DNA of 64,000 nt, taken from contig NZ_BAAANL010000006.1 in NCBI RefSeq assembly GCF_039529775.1, positions 186,001-250,000 on the forward strand, given 5' to 3'. Positions 57,755 to 64,000 of this stretch are shown here, piece after piece. The DNA comes from Myceligenerans crystallogenes. GTDB taxonomy: Bacteria; Actinomycetota; Actinomycetes; Actinomycetales; Cellulomonadaceae. Below the pieces are notes generated by a model, which searched no databases, was not told the origin of the DNA, and saw only the letters and a program-made list of their open reading frames with translations. Positions within the stretch are counted from its first letter, which is position 1. Every line of letters starts with the position of its first letter. The translations under genes and the position numbers were made by a program.

Positions 57755-60472
57755 TCACACGAAGCGCCAGAGGTGGTCGTCCGTGCCGTTGTCGTCCCAG
57801 AGGAGAACCTGCGCCCCCTGCGTCGTCGACATGTCCCGCACACCGAGCACGCGTCCTCCTGCTGACTGGAGGCGGAACGTGTCGCGCCCGGCGTACCGCA
57901 GGCGCCACTGCTGGCTCGTGGCGCCGGTGTCGGTGACCTGCACGGCACGCGTGCCGTTGGCGGTCCCGCCGGACTCGGCCGCCAGCACCTTGCCCGAGTG
58001 CTGGTTGCGCAGCCGCAGGTACCCGCCGCTGCCGGTCACCGCGGTCCACAGGTGGTCCGCCGTGCCGGTGTCGCCCCACTGGATCGCGAGCGCGCCGTCG
58101 GCGGTCGACATGCCGGTGACCCCGAGGACGAGGCCGCTGTGCACGTTCTGGATCCGCCTCGTGCCGGCCGGCACGAGGCGCCAGCGGTTGCCCGCGGTGC
58201 CGTTGTCCGGGTCCATCACGACCGCCGCACCGCGCGCGGTCGAGCCGCCCGCGGTCCCCAGCAGCTTTCCGGTGTGGTTGTTGCGCACCCGGTGCGTGCC
58301 GTCGCCGTCGTCCAGGATCGTCCACAGGTGGTCGGCGGTGCCGGTGTCGCCCCACTGCAGCACGCGGGCGCCGTCGGCGGTGGACATGTCCTGCACGCCG
58401 AGCACCTTGCCGCTGTTGACGCAGCGCAGCTTGACCGCCGTGCCCGCCACGACGGGCACCCAGTCGTGGTCGGCGGTGCCGTTGTCGTCCCACTGGAGCG
58501 CTCCGGCGCCGTCGGCCGACGAGGCGTCCTGGATGCCCAGCACGAGCCCGCTGGCGGCGTTGACCAGGCGGAACGGACCGCTCCCGCCGCCCTGTACCGC
58601 ACGGGTCGCCCAGTACACCGTGTAGTTGAACCCGTGCGCGTCGTGGAACGGCACGAGGCTCACGGACGCGCCGTTCGCGGTCGCCGTGAAGGCGAGCGCG
58701 CTGGTGCTCGTCCGGGTGACCGACGACGGCGCCAGGACCGGCAGGCTCGAGAGCCCGCTGCTGCCGTAGTTCCCGGCCAGGACCACCGGCCCGTAGCAGA
58801 CGGCGGCCACCGCCGGGTCGTCGTTCGACGGCTCGAGGCGCACCGCCATGGGCAGTCGCACGGTGACGACGTCGCCCGAGGTCCACGACCGGGTCAGGCT
58901 CGCGTACGCGCCCGGCGTGGTGGAGATCTGCTGCACCGTGCCGTTCACCGCGACCGTGGCGCCCGTGGCCCAGGCGGGGATGCGCACGCGCATCGTCCAC
59001 GAGCCGGCCACGGAGCCGGTCACCGTGAGCGTCGTCGTGTCGCTCGCGGGGTACGACGTCGCCTGGGTGACGGTGATCCCCCGCTCGGACCAGCTCAGCA
59101 CCGACGGCACGAACAGGTTCACCGTCAGCGTCGTGCCCGAGCGGAAGTACACCGAGTCCATCAGCTTGGTGTTCGTCTCCAGGCCGGTGCCCTGGCAGCA
59201 CCAGAACGACGCGTAGTCGGTGCTCCACGTCCCCCCGCCCCACGCCGGGCCGACGCCGCGCCGGCCGCCCGGCTGCAGCGGCGTGAAATAGGTGATGTGG
59301 CCGTGCGCGCTGCCCGGGTCCTGGGCACCGATCAGGTGGTTGAGCAGCGCGCGCTCGTAGTAGTCGAAGTAGGCGGCGTTCGAGGGGTCGAGCAGCCACA
59401 GCTCACGGGTGAGCTTGAGCATGTTGTAGGTGTTGCACTGCTCGCAGGTGTCGTTGCGCAGGTAGCCCGAGATCGCGTTCGGGGCACGGAAGTGCTCCGC
59501 CTGGCTGTTGCCGCCGATCGCATAGGTGTGCGCGCCGACCGTGAACGCCCACGCGTTGCGGGCGATGTCCCGGTACCTCGTGGTGCCGGTCGCCTTGTAC
59601 TCGCGGGCCGCGCCGATCCACTTCGGGACCTGCGTGTTCGCGTGCAACCCGTCCAGCCGGTCGAGGTTGCCCGCCAGCGGGTCGAACACGGCGGCGTGGT
59701 CGAACCGCTGCGCGACGGTCAGCCACCGCGAGTCGTTCGTCATCAGGTACAGGTCGGTCAGGACCGCGTTCATCCCGCCGAACTCGACCCGCAGCGTCGT
59801 CTGCATCTGCGAGTAGGAGAGGCGCGCGGTGCGCGCGTCCACCCACGCTGCCATCCGCAGCAGCACGTCCCTGGCCTGAGTGCTCTCCAGGTAGCGCCAC
59901 GCGTCCAGCAGCCCCGCGAGGGTCTTGTGCAGCGCGTAGTAGACGACGGTGCCGGAGCCCGTCTCGACGACGTTGAACTCCGACTCGGGGAAGCCCGACA
60001 GGTACCCCGCCGCGAAGCCCCGGGAGCCGTTGTTCGCCTGGCATCTGGCCAGTTCGGCGACCATGTACGTGGCCTTGTCCCGGCACACGGTGTCGCCGAG
60101 CACGGCCCAGGCCTGCGCCCACGCCGTCAGGAAATGGCCCTGGCTGTGGCTGCGGAACGGGAAGTCGGGCGCCTCCCACCCACCGAGCGGGGCGGCGCCG
60201 CCCGTCGACAGGCCGTGGTTCGCCCGGAAGGTGTACAGGAGGCGGTCGACGTCGACGAACCGCAGGTACGCGAGGGTGCGGTCCTGGTTGCCCAGCCAGC
60301 GGCCGGCGGTGAGCCGGACCTGACCGAGCGGGAACTCCGACGCCGCGACGCCGATCTCGGTACGGGCGGGCGGGATCACGGCGGACGCCGGTGGCGCCGT
60401 CAGGAGGTCGGGGCCGACGGCGGCCGCGGCCGCGGCGAGCGCGGCGCCCTGGAGTACGGTACGGCGCTTCAT
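57755..60472 (-). CDS. Secreted GH127-like beta-L-arabinofuranosidase with two ricin-type lectin domains
   Basis: 905 residues; ATG at 60472 overlaps the GH43 stop by 4 bp. Tat-like signal (KRRTVLQGAALAAAAAA) ending ASA. Catalytic (alpha/alpha)6 barrel ~40-520 with the GH127 zinc-thiolate site: DTCEQCNTYNMLKLTREL (Glu ~343, Cys ~345) and WCCQGTGLE (Cys ~424/425), matching the Glu and three Cys of Bifidobacterium HypBA1; one of the CC pair is the nucleophile. A beta-sandwich follows. Residues ~620-905 hold six ~45-residue repeats (QW-type, VLGVQDMSTADG), two ricin-B/CBM13 trefoils. Releases beta-L-arabinofuranose from plant arabinan or extensin outside the cell. Confidence 0.92.
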   Translation of the reverse strand: MKRRTVLQGAALAAAAAAVGPDLLTAPPASAVIPPARTEIGVAASEFPLGQVRLTAGRWLGNQDRTLAYLRFVDVDRLLYTFRANHGLSTGGAAPLGGWEAPDFPFRSHSQGHFLTAWAQAWAVLGDTVCRDKATYMVAELARCQANNGSRGFAAGYLSGFPESEFNVVETGSGTVVYYALHKTLAGLLDAWRYLESTQARDVLLRMAAWVDARTARLSYSQMQTTLRVEFGGMNAVLTDLYLMTNDSRWLTVAQRFDHAAVFDPLAGNLDRLDGLHANTQVPKWIGAAREYKATGTTRYRDIARNAWAFTVGAHTYAIGGNSQAEHFRAPNAISGYLRNDTCEQCNTYNMLKLTRELWLLDPSNAAYFDYYERALLNHLIGAQDPGSAHGHITYFTPLQPGGRRGVGPAWGGGTWSTDYASFWCCQGTGLETNTKLMDSVYFRSGTTLTVNLFVPSVLSWSERGITVTQATSYPASDTTTLTVTGSVAGSWTMRVRIPAWATGATVAVNGTVQQISTTPGAYASLTRSWTSGDVVTVRLPMAVRLEPSNDDPAVAAVCYGPVVLAGNYGSSGLSSLPVLAPSSVTRTSTSALAFTATANGASVSLVPFHDAHGFNYTVYWATRAVQGGGSGPFRLVNAASGLVLGIQDASSADGAGALQWDDNGTADHDWVPVVAGTAVKLRCVNSGKVLGVQDMSTADGARVLQWGDTGTADHLWTILDDGDGTHRVRNNHTGKLLGTAGGSTARGAAVVMDPDNGTAGNRWRLVPAGTRRIQNVHSGLVLGVTGMSTADGALAIQWGDTGTADHLWTAVTGSGGYLRLRNQHSGKVLAAESGGTANGTRAVQVTDTGATSQQWRLRYAGRDTFRLQSAGGRVLGVRDMSTTQGAQVLLWDDNGTDDHLWRFV

Positions 60473-62286
60473 GAGCGGCTCCACTTCATGTCGTCGGCGG
60501 TGCCGCAGGTGCGCTGCTCCAGGGCCGCGCCGGAGGTGGTCGCGGCGCCCGTCACGGCGAGGCACTTGCCGCTGTTGAGGTTGACCAGCTGGTGGTAGCC
60601 GTCGCCGGTCGAGCGCCAGGTGAAGACCTGGTTGGGGCGGTCGTGGCACGTGTACTGGATGATCGACGCGCCGTCGGCGACGGAGGCGCCGTTGACGTCG
60701 AGGCACTTCCCGCTGCTGACGTTCTGCAGGCGCACGTTCCCGCTCCCGGCGTCGGCGAACCGCCACTGCTGCCAGGCCGCGCCGGTGGACGGCCACTGGA
60801 TCACGGCCGCGAGGTCGGCGGAACTGCCCTCGGTGACGTCGATGACCTGCCCGCTGTTGCGGTTGGTGATCCGGTACGCCTGCGCGGCGCCGTCGTCCCC
60901 GCGACCGAACTGCCACCAGTTGACGTTGAACAGGTTGCCGCTCCCGCCGGTGAAGCGCAGGTACAGGTCGTGCGTGCCGGTCGCCCCGGTGACGGGACAC
61001 GTCGTCGTCGTCCAGGCCTGCCACCCGCCCGTCCCGCCCACCGTGCACGTCCCGACGACGGGACCGGTGGCGCCGTCCAGGCGTACCTCGATCCGGCCGC
61101 CGCTGGTCGCCGAGGCGACCCGCGCGGAGAACGACGCGGCCCCGGTGCCGAACGCGACGCCCTTGACCTTGACGTAGTCACCGTTCTCGATCCACCCGAC
61201 GTTCATCCCGCCCTCGCCGGACGGCTCCGTCTCGATGCCGGAACCCCAGGCGATCGTCTCGGCCTCCTGCCGCACGTACGGGTCGAGCGTGCCGATCTGG
61301 GGCGCGCCCGTCGTCGTCATGTTCATGCTCGGGATGGAGCCGTCGGCGCCGTAGCTGAACTTCTCGACCGCCACGGACCGGGTGTAGCCGCCACCGCCCG
61401 GCAGGGCGCCGTTGTGGTAGAAGAAGTAGGAGCCGCCCTTGTAGTCGATGATGCCCGGGTGGTTGGTGAAGCTGCTGCCCTGCGTCGGCATGACCGTCCC
61501 GCGGTAGGTCCAGGGTCCGGTGGGGCCGGGAGCGGTCGAGTACCCGATGAACTCCGAGCAGCACCTGGCCGCGAACACGTTGTAGTAGGTGCCGTTGCGC
61601 TGGTAGACCCACGGACCTTCCTCGTAGAGGGTCGGGCGGTCCGGGTTGCCGGTGCGCGTGCCGAAACCCGCGGTGGTCAGCGGGATCCTGGTCGGGCTGC
61701 CGGAGTAGGAGATCATGTCGGCGTTGAGGCGGACGTACCAGAGGTTGGGGTTGCCCCAGTAGAGGTAGGCCTGGCCGTCGTCGTCGATCATGACGTGCGG
61801 GTCGATCTCGCCGTTGCCCACCAGGGGGCGCCCGATCGCGTCCCGGAAGGGCCCGGTCGGGCTGTCCGCGACGCCGACCCCGATGACCCGCTGCCCTGTC
61901 GAGCGCTGCCGCACCGGCACGTACCAGTAGAACTTGCCGTTGCGTTCGACGACGTGCCCGGCCCACGCGTCCGCGTCGGCCCAGGCGAAGGTCGACAGGG
62001 ACATCGGGGTGCCGTGGTCGGTCCAGTTGACCATGTCGGTGGTCGAGAACACGCGCCAGTCGCGCATCGTGAAGTAGGTCGATCCGTCCTCGTCGTGCCC
62101 GGTGTAGAGGTAGACGCGGCCGTTGTGCTCCAGGGGCGCGGGATCGGCGGTGTAGATGTGCTGGACGATGGGGTTGTCCGCCCGTGCGGGGGCGGCCAGC
62201 AGGGAGACCGCGCAGACGGTCGCGGCCAGCACGGCCAGGGCGGACCTGAGTCTCGCCCAGGTCCTGCGTGCGCTGTGTGACTTCAT
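60469..62286 (-). CDS. Secreted GH43 arabinanase/xylosidase-like enzyme with CBM6 and ricin-type domain
   Basis: 605 residues; ATG at 62286. Sec signal ending ARA-D (~36). Five-bladed propeller GH43 with base Asp48 (YTADPAP), pKa-setting Asp in GEIDPHVMIDDDG (~163) and acid Glu in TLYEEGPWVYQRNG (~222). Then a CBM6-like beta-sandwich (EAETIAWGSG to WWQFGRG, ~342-465) and a ricin-B/CBM13 trefoil (~470-605). The family trims alpha-L-arabinofuranose or xylose side chains. Coupled to the GH127 gene downstream, so both act on arabinose-containing polysaccharide. Confidence 0.92.
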   Translation of the reverse strand: MKSHSARRTWARLRSALAVLAATVCAVSLLAAPARADNPIVQHIYTADPAPLEHNGRVYLYTGHDEDGSTYFTMRDWRVFSTTDMVNWTDHGTPMSLSTFAWADADAWAGHVVERNGKFYWYVPVRQRSTGQRVIGVGVADSPTGPFRDAIGRPLVGNGEIDPHVMIDDDGQAYLYWGNPNLWYVRLNADMISYSGSPTRIPLTTAGFGTRTGNPDRPTLYEEGPWVYQRNGTYYNVFAARCCSEFIGYSTAPGPTGPWTYRGTVMPTQGSSFTNHPGIIDYKGGSYFFYHNGALPGGGGYTRSVAVEKFSYGADGSIPSMNMTTTGAPQIGTLDPYVRQEAETIAWGSGIETEPSGEGGMNVGWIENGDYVKVKGVAFGTGAASFSARVASATSGGRIEVRLDGATGPVVGTCTVGGTGGWQAWTTTTCPVTGATGTHDLYLRFTGGSGNLFNVNWWQFGRGDDGAAQAYRITNRNSGQVIDVTEGSSADLAAVIQWPSTGAAWQQWRFADAGSGNVRLQNVSSGKCLDVNGASVADGASIIQYTCHDRPNQVFTWRSTGDGYHQLVNLNSGKCLAVTGAATTSGAALEQRTCGTADDMKWSRS

Positions 62287-62307
62287 GTTTCCTCCCAGAA
62301 GCTCGGG

Positions 62308-62348
62308 GGCCGGCCCGCGCGCTGGGGCGTCGGGCGCGCGGGCCGGCC
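62308..62348. terminator. Terminator between GH27 and GH43 genes
   Basis: GGCCGGCCCGCGCGC (62308-62322), an 11-nt loop, and its exact reverse complement (62334-62348): a 15-bp perfect stem just after the GH27 stop. The GH43 ATG follows 22 bp later, so it could also be an internal attenuator lowering downstream expression. Confidence 0.7.
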
Positions 62349-62357
62349 GTCAGGGGG

Positions 62358-64000
62358 TTACCGGCGCGTCCAGACCTGGTTCGCCGCGCCTGTGCACGTC
62401 CAGAGCAGGACGGCGGTGTTGTTGGCGGTGAGGTTGCGGTCGACGTCCAGGCAGAGCCCGGATCGCGTGCCGCGGATGGTGCCGTTGGACTGGAGCGTCC
62501 ACTGCTGGTTGGTGCCGCCGTTGCAGTCCCAGAGCTGGACGCGGGTGCCCGCCGTGGCGTCGAGCGGGGCGTCGAGGCACTTGCCCAGCGACCGCAGCGT
62601 GCCGTCCGTCTGGGTCCACGTCTGGTTCGGCGCCGAGTTGCAGTCCCAGATCACCAGCTGGGTGCCGTTCGCGACGGCGCTGTTGGGCACGTCGAGGCAG
62701 CGGCCCGACGCGGAGCTGACGAGCGCGGTCCCGTCCTCCGGAGGCTGGGACCCGCTGCCCGGGGTCACCTTGAACAGCGCGACACCGTGCTGCGCGACCG
62801 AGGCGGTGAGCTGGCCCGTGGTCGTGCCCGTGGCGCCGGTCCACAGCTCGCGGTAGTTGTGCGTGCCGGAGCCGAGCCCGATCTGGCCGAGCGTCGTCGA
62901 GATCTGCCGGGTGCCGGAACCGCGGTTGAGCAGGGCGACCGCCACGGAGCCGTCGGCCAGCGGCTTGGCCCAGACCTCGGCGTCGCCGTCGTCGCGCACC
63001 CGGTCCGCCTGCCGCACCAGCGCGTCCTGGTCGATCGCGAGGACGTCGGGGTTGGTGAGCACGGAGCGCACGTCGGCGCTCATGTTCCGGATGTCGTTGC
63101 CCGCGATGAGCGGGGCGGAGAGCATCGCCCACATGCTCTGGTGCGCGCGGTTCTCCGTGAGCGTCAGCGAGTTCCGGACGCCGACCATGAGCATGTCGGG
63201 ATCGTTGTACTGGCCCGGCTTGGTCCACTCGCGCATCGGCTCGATGATGTCGAGGGCCTCGGTGATCCCGACGAAGCAGTCGGCCGACGGCGAGCAGCCG
63301 GTCGACCAGGCGTCGTCCAGGTCCTCCGAGGTGCGCCACATGTCCGAGAACGCGCCCCAGCCGGAGTAGGTCGGCGCGGTGTTCCAGTGCGCGCTGTTCG
63401 GGTTGATCGAGTAGACGATCGGGCGGCCGGTGGCCTTGAGCGCGTCGCCGAACTTCTTGAACACCGCCGCCTGCTCGGCCGCGGTGCCGCGGGGGTCGCA
63501 CCAGTCGTGCTTGACGTAGTCGACGCCCCAGGACGCGAACAGGTTCGCGTCCCGCGTCTCGTTGCCGTACGACGACGTGCCCGGCAGGTTCGAGAAGTAC
63601 TGGTTGCAGGTCTTCTCGCGCGGGGCGTGGTAGATCCCGAACTTCAGGCCCTTGGAGTGGATGTAGTCGCCCAGGGCCTTCATCCCCGAGGGGAACCGGT
63701 CCGTGCGGGCGCGCAGATTGCCGTTGGAGTCCCGGGTGTCCTGCATCCAGCAGTCGTCGACGACGACGTACTGGTACCCGGCCGCCGCCATGCCCGAGCT
63801 CACCATGGCATCCGCCGTCTGGCGCACCATCTGCTCGTTGATGTTGCAGTAGAACGTGTTCCAGCTGTTCCAGCCCAGGGGCGGCAGCGGCGCCGGCTCC
63901 TCGACGGTCGGGGCGGGCGCGGCGGCCACCGAGGCTGCGGCGGCCGGAGCGGCGGCGGGGGCCGGTGCGGCCGCGGCCGGCCCGGCGGTGAGCACGGAGG
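62358..64000 (-). CDS. Secreted GH27 alpha-galactosidase with ricin-type domain, 5' end cut by window
   Basis: The frame is open to base 64000; the signal peptide start lies outside, with Ala/Pro-rich sequence (~35 residues) leading to the catalytic barrel at PPLGWNSWNTFYCNINE. GH27 features: VVVDDCWMQDTRDSNG, nucleophile Asp in GVDYVKHDWCDP, acid/base Asp in GQYNDPDMLMVG, SAPLIAGNDIRNMS. A C-terminal beta-sandwich, then a CBM13 ricin-type trefoil of three QxW repeats (GRCLDVP, GKCLDAPL, GLCLDVDRN). Removes alpha-galactosyl (or beta-arabinopyranosyl) ends. Upstream of and co-oriented with the GH43 and GH127 genes. Confidence 0.93.
   Translation of the reverse strand, partial: SVLTAGPAAAAPAPAAAPAAAASVAAAPAPTVEEPAPLPPLGWNSWNTFYCNINEQMVRQTADAMVSSGMAAAGYQYVVVDDCWMQDTRDSNGNLRARTDRFPSGMKALGDYIHSKGLKFGIYHAPREKTCNQYFSNLPGTSSYGNETRDANLFASWGVDYVKHDWCDPRGTAAEQAAVFKKFGDALKATGRPIVYSINPNSAHWNTAPTYSGWGAFSDMWRTSEDLDDAWSTGCSPSADCFVGITEALDIIEPMREWTKPGQYNDPDMLMVGVRNSLTLTENRAHQSMWAMLSAPLIAGNDIRNMSADVRSVLTNPDVLAIDQDALVRQADRVRDDGDAEVWAKPLADGSVAVALLNRGSGTRQISTTLGQIGLGSGTHNYRELWTGATGTTTGQLTASVAQHGVALFKVTPGSGSQPPEDGTALVSSASGRCLDVPNSAVANGTQLVIWDCNSAPNQTWTQTDGTLRSLGKCLDAPLDATAGTRVQLWDCNGGTNQQWTLQSNGTIRGTRSGLCLDVDRNLTANNTAVLLWTCTGAANQVWTRR

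Noticed and set aside
57998..60598. Long + strand frame opposite the GH127 gene
   Set aside because: Antisense to a gene with catalytic and lectin motifs; no coding signature.
1..64000. CRISPR arrays, prophage structural genes, insertion sequences, integrases
   Set aside because: No spaced direct-repeat arrays, transposase, integrase or capsid/tail signatures were seen on either strand.

Overview
The window is very GC-rich (roughly 70 percent or more by eye over most of its length), has GTG and TTG starts, and carries many secreted glycoside hydrolases with ricin-type (CBM13) tails. This points to an actinomycete, most plausibly a plant-polymer degrader of the Cellulomonas / Cellulosimicrobium / Promicromonospora kind; the genus is inferred, not shown. 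About 56 protein genes were identified. No rRNA, tRNA, CRISPR array, insertion sequence, integrase or replication origin was found.

Layout. 1-6190: a cut FAD oxidoreductase behind a SIS-like gene, then a fused four-domain ABC exporter. 6218-16632: a less GC-rich block with a ~2,095-residue ATPase translationally coupled to a beta-CASP metallo-beta-lactamase-fold nuclease, then an alpha/beta hydrolase with a candidate leader peptide, and an Abi-like HEPN gene. 16633-23944: ordinary chromosomal genes (lipid kinase, acetyltransferase, small conserved proteins, a guanidinium exporter behind a guanidine-III riboswitch, NADAR, TetR/YqeB, SDR, aminoglycoside-phosphotransferase fold). 24102-29833: a second lower-GC island: MutT coupled to a PLD-helicase-DUF3427 protein, a membrane/coiled-coil protein, then a Nudix-like, cupin and (broken) flavoprotein set. 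29958-32226: DUF1963 and DUF4291 genes. 32405-34999: a third lower-GC island, two zinc-ribbon phosphoribosyltransferases around a DprA-like protein. 35198-43999: small enzymes, a CmtR-type metal sensor with a CDF efflux pump, two TetR units with strong operators, an FAD monooxygenase, an App1-type phosphatase and a Na+/H+ antiporter. 44107-47823: a secreted GH59-like galactosidase. 48020-57714: SDR/TetR, a flavin monooxygenase, a secreted Cys-rich protein, an AbiEi/AbiEii toxin-antitoxin pair, MFS transporter, a DUF4279-SUKH-like protein and an AAA ATPase. 57755-64000: an operon-like GH27 - GH43 - GH127 set for arabinose/galactose-containing plant polysaccharides.

How it works together. Two themes stand out: extracellular breakdown of arabinan/galactan side chains (GH27, GH43, GH127, GH59), and an unusual density of defence-like modules (giant ATPase + nuclease, Abi HEPN, MutT-helicase, PRTase-DprA-PRTase, AbiE) inserted among ordinary genes. 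The giant ATPase/nuclease pair and the PRTase-DprA-PRTase operon are the best candidates for little-described systems.
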